From Strigamia acuminata (taxonomy: Eukaryota; Arthropoda; Chilopoda; Geophilomorpha; Linotaeniidae), in assembly GCA_949358305.1 (NCBI GenBank), contig OX442315.1, positions 24,144,427 to 24,208,426 of the forward strand: DNA of 64,000 nucleotides, read 5' to 3'. Within the stretch, counting starts at the first letter, position 1. Each line of letters opens with the position of its first letter. Below are positions 11,801 to 23,800 of this stretch, piece by piece. A program made the translations under genes and the position numbers. Below the pieces are notes generated by a model that saw only the letters and a list, made by a program, of their open reading frames with translations, was not told where the DNA came from and did no database searches.

Positions 11801-14800
11801 AGGCAAATGGCACGCCACCAATAATTGACCATTAATTATTAAACAAAAAAAATTCAAGAGACGTTCGTTGTGCATGTATTGACTAGAATCAACAATAACA
11901 CGGGTATCTCTCTCCCCGCCACCCTTCCCGCACCCCGCTAACCTCAACACCCCCGCCAACCTTTAAAAAAAAAATCGAAACTTGATGAGGGGGAAAAAGT
12001 GCTCTTCACCCAGGAAAAAAAAATGAGCCCATCCCCCGTGTGTTGCCATGGCAGCCAGACGCAGGGTGATAATTTTTCAACAGGAAGTGTTGCAAGAAAA
12101 ACGAAAATAAAAAAAAAGAAAAAAAAATAAGGAAAAAAGAGAAATATAAAAACAATGCGATTGACCATGCTCTTATTCATTGGCTACAAACGAAAAGATA
12201 CGAGGGATTGAGAGGATTTGCGTTACAGCGATACACACGCACACAAACTACAGCACGAGAGGGACGTGGAGAAGGGGAGTCCCTTGGCTCATCGATCAAT
12301 AAATGACAATATTTTTGCGGAGATGCATTTGGATGAAGCGCCACCGCGGCACTAATCTCCGGTCCTCGGAATATGAAACCCGAGTGATTGCCAAATGACC
12401 AGTCCGGTCACCAAGGAGACGCTAATGAAAACGACATTTATGGGAGAAAGCGCAAGAAAAAAGCTAAAACAAAAGCACACACACACACAAAAGGGGTTAA
12501 GGTGTGAAAAGGGAAAGAGGGGAGGGGTCATGACGACAGTAATGAGGGGCGCAGTGAAATTTCACTGCATATACTCGGTGATAAGACGCGGCGTTCATTT
12601 CCTCTAGCGTCAGACAGTGAGGAAAAAAAATCAATGCGTCACGAGATTTGCGCGGGGGAGGAAAAAAAAATCAAAAAAAAAAAAAAAGAGAAAGACGAAG
12701 AGAAACACCAATGACAAAAAAATAACTCTTTGCGTACCACTGAACGTTTTGGATTATCACAGTCTGGTTTGGCGAGTCCTGCTTGTTTAGGACGCACTGG
12801 ACAGCAATGTCCATTGAGATCCCACGTGAATTTCTCTAGGCCCCATTGTGTAAAAGCTCAGGCCCGGCTTTAAGGGTCAACCCGTAAATCTGTTGATTAC
12901 CATTTGAATAGGCGTACTCATCCGAAAGCGACTTGCCTTCGGCCTAGTTCTGGCCCTTACCTGGGCACTGCCCTTGCCAATACTTATCACAATCCCCATA
13001 CTTGTTTTATATAGAAACCCAAACGCGAATACGGATTGAATTGAAAATCAAAATTAATCAATTTCCTTATTTTCTGTTGGAAAAAAAGGGAAAAAAATGC
13101 CAGGTTCCCCCTTACTGACAGAGTGGTGTCACCCTGCCGTTATTTTGCGACCGGGATAAGGGAGACAACCATATTCGTTTCTATAGCAACCAAATGGTGG
13201 CGCGTAGGGACCGTTGTCAAACGATCTCGACCAGAGTTTATACCGCGCTACATGCGCAGAAAAGACGAGTGGCTCCAAAAACGTGAAACCCGATCTGATT
13301 TAGGGTCAAAACCTAATATACGCATGCGTAATGGCTACGAATTGTCAAACTACAATAGTCCATTAAAAAAAAGGTGGCCAAACCCTGAGAAGGAAAGAAA
13401 AAAAGGGGGGGATCTTGTTCTTCATCTTACAGAACGCATACTAATATGGACGAGGGGATGGGGGGAGAACGAGCACAACACCCTTATAGAGACCTCCATT
13501 TAACTTGCCTACCCCTACTCCAAATTCTCGGAATAGAGGGGGCGATCCACCTTAAGATAAGATGAGCTAAAGAATAAAAAAAGAAAGAAAAAAAGAAGAA
13601 AATAAAAACTCGGGGATTTCTCCAATGACGAGCAGTTTCTTTGCTCTGCAGCCCAGGTGGGCGCATTCATGTCCACGCACCTGTAGCATGTGCATTTGCA
13701 CAATCACTTTTTTCTTCAACATTATTTATTTATTTTTTTTTTTATAAATTTTTTTTCTAGCACCGTGACAAAATGATTCGGACGTAGATCGAAAAAAAAA
13801 TCGGGCAAGGCGGCATGATTTTTGCAATCGTTTTGCATGACGCTGTGTATTGTGGGGCGTCGCGTGCTAATTGCTTTTATCAATTGATACGATCTTAAGC
13901 CTTTGGCGCCCTCGAAGCGTCTTGTTTACACGTGCCTCCTCTCCCTCTCTCTGACGCGTTCGCACAAACCGAGCGAGACGCCTTTGCTCTAAGGAGGGTT
14001 GAGCATTGCCATTTCGATGGTGAATAATCACCTAACACCGTGAACTCATTATTCTACCCTTCAGGTAAAAATCCTAATTTGCATTTCTGTCCGTGATAGG
14101 CTGCTGGCAGGGTGGGTAAAACGAGGGCTGCGGGGGCGGACAAGCGTGACGAAGCGAGAGAAAACGGCCACAGCGAACGAGCGGAGGAGGAGAGGAATAG
14201 GGCATTAAAGCGTGACGCCCGCCTACTGACTCAAGAAGATGCCTCGACCTCAACACTACGACTATGAAGGTCAAAATTCTCCTAAAGAAAAAAAAATTAG
14301 GCACACCTGAGGAAAAAATAGGCAAAAAAATAAAAAATAAACCTTCTAAATGATATGATCGATAAGTAAGCATTATGTTACTAATTACGTTCTTTCGTGG
14401 AACCGGAATGAGGAAAAAAAGTTAATAAAGAGCGCTAAAGATAACAGATGTTCTGTGGTCAAAATAAAAGCCCAAACTAAAATTTGTTTTAAATGAATCA
14501 GTTCTTACCTTGACCACTTGTGAGTTCAGTTTACGCGGGCAGTAAGATAAAAATTTGAGACGGGGCATTAATGATGTGACGTGCATAGATTGACGACCCA
14601 GCAATGAGGAAGGAAATAAAAAAAAAATAACTAAAAATAAAAAAAGGAAAAAAAAAGAGAAAAAAAAACTAAAAAAAATAACGCGTGCCGATGGCATCTC
14701 CTCACTCTCCCGCCGGAATTCCTGGGGCAGTTGGCTAGTGTTCGAAGGTGAATGGCGCAGCTGATGACCACACATTGGCGCCATTTCCGAACTTCTTCCT

Positions 14801-17800
14801 GGCTGCGGTCGACTGGACGCCATTAGATACGGCTCTCGCTACAACGACGCCATAAGATCGCGCATTCAACCAAAGGAATTCATCTTAAAGAAAAACCATC
14901 CCAAACGTACTTTAGCAAGCTAAAATCTAAGCGATTCCACCAGTTACTCAACTCGGAAGACTTACTTTGCCCAAAAGCACCTCTTAGCAAGATGTAAATT
15001 AATAAAGTAATGTTTATTGCAATGTATTCGTGCAGTACAAAACGGGTAAAAAATAACGTGACACATTAAGAAACATCTGTACATCACAAAATTATCATCA
15101 TCATCATCATCATCATCGTTATTAGTATTTAACATTATTATTATTAGTTATTATTAGTTATTATTATTATTATGATTAATAAACCCATGCCTTCACATGG
15201 GTAGATTAATGCCAACTCAACTGACCACTAATCATACCAGACTCAAAATAAACTGGCCGAATCGTGAAACGGGTTGTGGTCAGGTGAGCTACGTATCCCC
15301 ACAGCGTCCCTCCAAGTCAGTGAAGCTGTTTCCAGCAACTGATCTTCTGCGACTGTGAGCGACGAGAGAGTCTACAGTCGTGATATTGGTGACGTGAGCA
15401 AAATACTACCTGGTCATTTTATTTAAGGAAAAATATACAAATAATTAAAAAAAAAATAAAACAAAAAAAGAAATTTAAAAGTAAAGAGAAAAACAAACAA
15501 AAAACATACCACAGGCCAAATCGAAAAACAGGTAACAAGAAATAACGTAAAAGTTCATTTACAGCAATTAATTAATTCAATGGGCAAAACTGTACACTTC
15601 ACATCAAATGGAAGAAAGAAGCTGTTAGTTGGTAATTCGTGTCTTTGTACACCCAGCTACATTTATCAAATAAGGACCACACGCAATCAACCTATGTCTA
15701 GTGGCCACTAAAACAAAACCGTTTTTTTCCTATAAACACGGATTTAATTGAGATAAAAAAGCGTCTGCTGACTATTAATTAATTAATCAATTAAGGTTAG
15801 GTAATTAATTATTAAATTAATCAGTCAACTTTTGTCCCAATTTTTTGTGCTCGTCAAATGAAAACAGTGAATCACATAAGAGGAATGTAAAAACTGATTT
15901 TTTTTCTTTTCTTTTTAAAAACATATTTACAAACAAATTGTGTATTGCTAATGAGCCCCATTCAAAGACAACAAATATAAATTTCATCTCGAAAAACCTT
16001 CACGAAAAAACTCAAGCATTTTCAAGATATGTCAAATTGAAGCATGTTTTCTCCAAGTTTGTTAATTTTTTTCAAACTTCAATCAAATCCGACCCAATCT
16101 TAATTTTTTTTTAAAAATTTGAAAGAAAGAAGAAGGAAAAAAAAAACACATTTAACAAGAAAAGCAGTCGTGTATATAAAAACACATCCTCGTGGAGGAA
16201 CTTGACCGTGGTGAGGCCCTGATGTTGATGACCAAAATGAATTTAAAATTTATATGAGGAATTTATTTTACTCATCAATTTTAGAGATGAATGAATGGAT
16301 TAATAATCCAGCTGCAGTTACACGAGAATATTCAAAATGAAAGGTTAAGAGTTACAAAAAAATTATAAAAAGACCAAACTAGGCAAGAAGAGAATTTAAA
16401 AAAAAACTAAACAAAAAGAAGAAAAAAAAATTCCAAATATATATATTTATATATATATATGTCTATACATATATAATTAAAAAAAATAAAATCAATATTA
16501 AAAAAAAAAAAAAAAATTGAAAAAAGAAAAGTTAAAACATCACAAACATCTACTGTGAAAAAAGACAACGAACGAATTTTTTTGTTGTTTTTATCTTTTT
16601 TAAACGCTAATTCCTCTACAGTAGGACCAACCAACCTCACTATAACGACGTGGACAGCTTACGATAAAGATTTTTTTTTCTTTTTAATCAACTAACTGCA
16701 TTGATTCTAAGTATATACACATATAATTTTATATATTTATATTTTATATATTCGAAGATAAATTTGCAATAAGTAACCACCGATTTGACTGGTACATCTT
16801 TGCTAGATCGATGTAAAATAGTGATCGGTGTAGGCCTCGTTAATAGGAACTTCAAGGTATCACATGACAGACCTCAAGCCACACGACGGTAAAGGGGAAT
16901 GAATTAATGGCACAACATATACGTCACACACGTACACAGGATGACGTCATAAGGAAATGGCTCGCTAACCGGGATCACGGATGCTCGAGATCTGTCAACA
17001 GACAGAGGACATGAAAAATACCATCTACGATTACGGGAGAGGAAGGTCTTAAAGGGTTGACACAATAGGGAATGAATGAGCCTCCAGGTAATATGTACAA
17101 CACCATTCAGGGAAGAAGTAGTATTAGTATAGTAGTAGTAGATAAGAAAATCCCTGCGTCTCAAAACTCTTATTGTAATTTGCTCAGGGTTCAACTCAAT
17201 AATAAAAATAATGATACAAAAAATGGCACCGACAAGTTAAAAAATTGATTTTTTTTCCCTTCGTCCAAGTAATGGAAAATTTGCATTTCAAACAATAAAA
17301 TTTGATGTTCTCACTACCAAGTATACTTAGGAACACTGTAAACGATCCCAACAAACATTATTATTTTTTTTTTTAGTTAATTAGTAGTTTAAAACATGGT
17401 CCCGACAACCCCTCCCCCACCTCACACACTCGTTTAAAATAAAGTAGCCAACACGACAAGTGAGGTGAACTCCAAATAGGAACAAGAAGAAAGGCCAGCG
17501 TACAAGTTATGGTTGTGGTAGCAACACCGGCCATTCAGGGGTCAATTGACATGCACAGGCACAACGATATTAGAACATGACTTTACGGCAATATTATCTA
17601 ATTTTTGTAAAAAACCAATTTCAATTATTATTATTATTATTGTTATTATTATTATTTCTTTCTTTTTCTTTTTAAAATTCTCTAATTTGGGCCAAGTGAC
17701 CCCTCATATGGCAATGATGACTCCCATAACTTTTACAAATTTTTTTTTTTTTTACTTTTTAATTAATATAATTTTTTTTCCTTTTTTCTTTAATTTTTTT

Positions 17801-20800
17801 TTTTTTTTTTAGTCCTTCCATAGTTTCAACAAGTTCCTGTCACAGTCAATGCACAAGTAGTTGGGTCAAATGACCCCTGCCCGGGTGCTATCACTGAGAG
17901 ATGGCTGAAGACTGGGTCCTACCTGCATACATAGCTGGGTGCAGGAATGTTCCAGGCATGCCCGGGTAGTATCCAGGGAACCCGGCCGCGTACATGTAGG
18001 GCAGCAAACCTGATGTGTCATTGCTCATCATGGCGGGAATGTCTCCAAACGGGTTCAGCACAAGTGGTCCTGCAGCATGGGAAGACGAGTCCTTGGAATC
18101 TTTAGCTTTGTCGTCCTTGTGGTCGGATTTGAGCACTGAACCTGCAGTCGTGGTGGTTGTAGTATCCTTGGCCGAATTGAGCGCACTGGTGGACGTCAGA
18201 GGAACAGGCAGTCCAGCTGCAGCCATCTGCATCATATGTAGTTGCGCCAGATGTGGTTGGCCTACTGCGAGTGCTGCTGCGGCCGCGGCTGCAGCTTGGG
18301 CTTCCGTGTGACTTCTTTCCATCTGCTCTTGCTCCTGCAAAAGTTGAGCCATGCTGGTTGGTTGTTGAAATTCGGACATCGAAGTTCGTTCGTGTGTACC
18401 ACTTGATTCTCCCTCTGCGAATTTTTTGAGGTTGTCGATGTGCAGTTTGACGCTGTCGATGTGTTTTTTGGTAAAAATATGATCTTGGATTGAATATTTG
18501 TGCGAATATTTGAATGCGCACAACTTGCACTCTTCTGGTGGTCTCACAAATTCCACTTCTTGACCAAACGCTTTTGCTAGTGCCAATTTATTTTTTTTTT
18601 CTTTAGCGCGTGCGTTTTGAAACCACACTTGCACCACTCTTTTGGGAAGTCCAATTTCACGACCAAGCATTTCACACTCGGCCATTGTTGGTGTTTTATA
18701 GTCGGCAAACAGAGTCTTCATCACCTTAAGCTGCATCGTCGTCATCTGTGTACGAAAACGCTTTCCCGAACACAGGTGGGGACGCTGACTGTGAGTGCTG
18801 CTAGCGGGCGACGTCGGGTTGCTCTCATCCTCACCATCCATGTTGTCTGTCGATTCAGAATGCGTCTCTGAGTAAGCATCATCTCCAAATAATTGGCGGC
18901 AGTGTACCTGATCTTCGTTGCTCTTTTCACTTAGATCGGTGAGCGGACCATCAATCGCCTTGTCCGAATCGAGCATAATCTTCATCGGCTTACTCAGATC
19001 AAGAGGAGTGTCGGTGGTCTCACCGCCTTCAAACTTGCCAGTGGTTCTCGCCACTGTGGACGATGATGATGAAGAAGACGAGGATGAGGATGAGCAACTC
19101 GAAGTAGTTTTCGACTTTGTGCTCAGATCCGTAGGGCCAACTTCAGACTTCACTCGGTGAGTGGGTGCGCTCAACTCACTTAAATATTTTTTGAGTGAAT
19201 CTTCATAATATTTTTTCATCGTGTCTTGGACATCGGCGGCTGGTGAAAAGAGTGGTGGCATCATGTGAGCAGCGGAAATCGGGATCATGCCAAAATTGGA
19301 TGACACCATCTTGGCTGCAGCAGCGGCGGCTGCGGCCGCAGCAGCAGCAGCCGAAGAAGGTGGTGACAAATCAGCTCCACAGGCGCTAGAACTGCCAGGT
19401 TGTGAATCGGGCATGTTGCTAGGCTCTTCGTCTGGCAAATTGTCAATGTTTATTTCACCTTTGGTATACTGGTCAGCGTGTTTAGTGGCCAGATGAGATT
19501 CCAAAGCAGACTTTACTTTGAATAAGGCGGGACAGAAGGGACATCTCTTGTTGATCACCTGCTGATGAGCACGAAACTGCCCCTTCCGCTCCCGGGCCCG
19601 CGTGTTTTGGAACCACACCTGGACAACCCTTTTTTTCAGACCAACTTCACGTGCAATATTCTCCAACATTTTTCGACTGGGGTTGCTTTCCACTTGATAT
19701 TTCTGATACAAATAGTCCAGTTGCTCGGGCAAGATGGTCGTCCTCAGTCTTTTATCTCTCGGTTGGTCCTCCTTGTCCTCATCTCCATCTTCAGACAACT
19801 TGCGCTTCGGAGGCGACATCTGATGACTTTGTTGAGCTTCGTACTGCAGAATGCCAAATGGAGTGTCGGGTGGGTAGTTTGGAAACAAATTGGGATTCAT
19901 GATGTGTACAATCTGATGCTCTCGCCACAAATCAAATCGTGGAAACACTAAGTTGCATTTGTCGCAACGAAATGCACCGTCTTGTTGTCCTCCTCCACTT
20001 TTTGTTTGTTCTTGACTGTCTGTGCCTTGATTAGAATCAGCAATGGAGCTCCTCGAGTTGTTGTCCTCTGGAGTAATCGAACTTGGATTTCTTTGGGCAT
20101 CATCATCTTTGAAACAGTGTGATTTCTGATGTTTTATGAGTTCATAATATCTTTGAAACACCAACAAGCACTTCTTGCATTGATAATTTAAACCAGGGGT
20201 CCGTTGGAAACGACCTGATCCCTCATCTTCTGGATCAATTGGAGGCTGATTTTCATAAACTTTGCGTGCTTTTTGGCGGGCGTTCTGGAACCAAACCACA
20301 ATCACACGAGGACTGAGGTTAAGTAGTTTGGACAGGTATTCCAGATCGTCATCCTTCGGATACGCATTGTTTTCAAAGAATTCCTGAAGCACCTTAATCT
20401 GATAGTCCGTGAATCTAGTTCGGTTGGCACGTTTGCCTGTACTGCCATCATGTTTTGAGGATGAGGAAGAGGAGCTGCCATTGCCCAGGCTGCAGCTGTT
20501 TAAGGCATTCAGGTGGGCCATTGCAGAGGATGGAGTTGGGGTTGTTGGAACGGAATTGGGCAGGGAAATGCTGGGAGTAGTGGGAGGTGTGACAATGGAA
20601 GAGAAGGATTGGTTGCACGTTTGGAGAGGGCTATCTGAGGTGAGAGTATTGGCTAATGAAGACATAATGGAAGTGCCGTTTGAAGAGCCTTGCAAGGCAG
20701 TAAGAAAGGGTGAAGTACTTGCATTTGATAAGCCGAAGACAGAACTAGTGGAGGTGACGCTCGAAGCAAGCGGTGGTGCCTCTGATGTGCAAGGGGTGGC

Positions 20801-23800
20801 ACTTGCCAATTGGTCTCGATCATGTCTTTCTTCCTTCACCAGTTTGGGTGGACTTCTTTCCCTGTTGCCGTATTCCATCTTGCCTGCATGTTTGTTGTTC
20901 TCTGAATTTTTTGAGATGTTGTTCGTCTCAATGCTGTCGTTTTTGCTTTCGAGTGGTTGCTGCAGCGGGGTCACCTTGGCCTCACCAGTTTTTTCATATT
21001 CCTCTAGATTAAGCGCAGTAGATGGTGGATTGTTAAAGTTGTAGGGCGAGTCCTTGTTTCTCTGCCGCTCCTTGAACAAAGTGTTACGGAACCAATGCTT
21101 TATGACCTTTTGTGGAAGTCCTGACTTCTCCGCCATCTCCATAATCTGCTCTTCGGTCGGGGAGTTGTTTATGTCAAAGTGAGCACGCAAAATTTTTAGT
21201 TGTTCATCATTAATTCTTGTGCGGGCTCGCTTCTGCTGGTGGGCCTGCATGGCTTGCTGCTGCTGTAAAAGCTTTTGCTGATTCACCAGAAAGTTTGGAT
21301 CAAGTCCCGGTGGCAAAAGTGGCTGGCCGGCAGCTGCAGCAGCGGCCAGAGGATCCAACGGCGGAGGCATCATGATTGGAATTAGGGGTGGATGCAGATT
21401 CATGGCAGCCAATGCAGGCATATTCATACCAAGTGGAAGACCCATCCCCAACCCCATGCCCATCATCATCGGGTTGAATTGCATTTGCGCATTCGTAAAC
21501 TGCATTTGTGTTGCTGCCATATTGAGATCTGCCATCGTAACAGCAATCGCCTGTGATGTAGGAATATTTAAAGCTGGTGGTAACATCTCTGCGGGTGAGG
21601 AACTTGGCTCTGAAGCTGGCGCGCTCTCCGGGGTTGTCGCTTGCGTGATGGATAAGTTGCGCTTCTCATAATCAGTCTTAAACTCTTCCGAAAACTTCAC
21701 CACCACACTCAATGGTACGACCGATTTGTGAATCTCTTCCCTGTGTGCTTTCAATACCCAAATACTTGAAAACTCCTTGCCACACATGGGACAAGCTGAT
21801 TTCCCGAGTTCTGGCAAATCTGCAGATCTTTTCCTCTCCTTTGATGAGAACGATGATTTTTTGGTCTGATCAATGCCTGGCAAAATGTCCCCATTAGCGA
21901 TTTTGTTGTTATTTTCCGTTTTGACTAAGTTTTCTGGCATCTTCTTTTCAGTGTCTTCTTTGCGAGGCCGCTTCTGATGATACTCGTTAAATTGCATCAC
22001 CAGTTCAAATCCATAACTCTCCAACAAGCTTTTGTATATAGCTGACGATTTATTACGTGGCATGGTGAATCGTGCCATGCTGAACTGTTGTTGGTTGAGA
22101 CATGACGGTGTGGAAGTCTGAGACTGCGATAGCTGCTGCTGAAGTTGTTGTGGTTGCTGTAGAGGACTCGACACCATAGTCTGCGAAGAAGATGTCACTG
22201 GGGACATAATGGGCACTGGTGGCTGGAAAAAACAATAGAGCTGCTGATGTTGTATTAGTGTTTCGTGATTCATGAACACCGAGCCACATCTTTGACAGGT
22301 ATACATAGCTTGTGGTGAAGGCAGCAAAACTGGCGGCTGAGCAATTGGAGGAGTGAGCGAAGGAGGCTGTTGGGACGATGACGTCGATGAAAGCTGAGGT
22401 GATCCCTGCGCCGCTGAAGGCTGTTGCTGCCCGGGCAGCTGCACTGAAGGAACATGAGTTTGTAGCTGACCATGATTTCCAGCCCCAGTTAATGGAGGCT
22501 GCCCCTGAGAGACTGGCTTGCTGTTGAGCATTTCTGCTAAGATGCGCTTGTGTTGATCTTGCACTTTCTGCGGTTCGGGCTGTTCGATTAGCGGTTGTGT
22601 CAAATCAACTTGTCCAGTTAGCGCCAATTCTTGTAGTTTCGATGCTCGAGTCTGATGTAAAACTGAGCGCATGTGAATGTCCAATGTGGATCCTTGACTG
22701 TAAGCCACCTTACAAATATTACATTTATATGGTTTTTTGTCAGAATCCGCACTGCCTGAATTTGCCATCAAATTGTTTTGTTGAGTTTGCTGCTGCTGCT
22801 GCTGCTGCTGTTGATGTTGTTGTTCTTGGATACTTCTCTTGAGCTTGTGCAGATGAGAAACTGAGTTATAATGAACGAGTAAAATATTTTTTTGCGTGAA
22901 AGATTCTTTGCAAACATCACATTTGTATGGCCGATTTGGATCCAAATATTTCTCCATCGGGTAACTCAGTTTTTCTCCTTTTCTGTGCAGGAGTGTCTTG
23001 TTGTGACTTGTAAGGTAGCTCTGTCTGGTAAAAGCTACTTTGCAACGATGACATTTGTATTTTCGAGATGGGTCACTGTAACTGTCTTCAGCAATGGCCT
23101 GGCTGTTGAGGTAATCTTCGAAAAACTGCTGTTCCTTGTACATTCCGTCTGGCAAAAAACCTTCGCCGCTTTCGTTCATATCCCCTTCAGCCATTGTGCT
23201 CAATCCCGAATCTTCCATCTGGTTGCTTTCTGTTTCAATGGCATCTTCATCCAATTCCATGGCGTCATCCGATTTGTTATTTTCCTTTTTCAGTAAATCT
23301 GCAACATTAGAACCATCCACTGCAGATCCACTAAGACCAGCCAATAACAACGGGTTGTTCATCAAACTGCTTCGATACTGTTCTAATTCCGCCTCGCTCA
23401 AGTCTGTGTGGTATGACTCGACATGTTTCTGGAGTGCATTGATGGATCGGAAACTCCTTCCACAAAGGACGCATTTGGTTGCAGCTCGAATGACGTGATA
23501 CTGCGAATGCAACTGCAGTTTTTCCATCGTTTTGAACGCCAAACTGCACTGATTACAACGGTATTTATACACGTGTCGTTCTGACACGGCCAATTGTTGT
23601 TTTTTGGCATGAATCTCGCGGAAATGAACTTGCAGAGATTGAGCAGTTTTGAAATACTGGTTGCATCCTTTCTTCCAACATAAGTATCCCGGTCCTCGAG
23701 GTGTTTGCTTCAACTCCAAGTGGCCCATTTCGTTCTGATGTAAACATAAGTCATCGATGTTTTTGAATGACTTCGTACACATCTGACATCTGTACTCCTC

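Larger units (their letters stand above)
2879..17922 (-). other. zfh2: zfh2 last intron (15,044 nt), enhancer-like blocks
   Basis: Donor CAG|GTAGGA and acceptor TTTTTAG. No open frame on either strand resembles a protein. The intron alternates A/T homopolymer filler (for example 5808-5837, 9121-9146) with 200-500 bp blocks of complex sequence (about 5.9-8.0, 9.2-11.0, 11.2-11.8, 12.7-13.4, 13.8-14.3, 14.7-15.0 kb) of the sort expected for conserved enhancers. It contains five of the window's perfect CRE palindromes or lies next to them (3474, 6073, 7656, 16942; 992 is just beyond the gene) and an ATTA-site cluster at 15773-15825. Confidence 0.85.

Noticed and set aside
12878-12900. AACCCGTAAATCTG resembling the miR-100/miR-10 family
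   Set aside because: Only the first bases agree and no precursor-length hairpin arm is present.
13123-13503. 126-codon plus-strand frame
   Set aside because: No domain; overlaps the palindrome and promoter-like block and ends in A/G-rich filler.
14422-14823. 133-codon minus-strand frame starting MASSRPQPGRSSEM
   Set aside because: The first 45 residues look protein-like but run into translated A/T filler, with no donor at the boundary; three ATGGCG elements suggest a regulatory block instead.
20409-21044. 211-codon frame on the plus strand inside the zfh2 exon
   Set aside because: Antisense shadow of the homeodomain exon with no domain; the same holds for 27158-27826 and other antisense frames in the exons.
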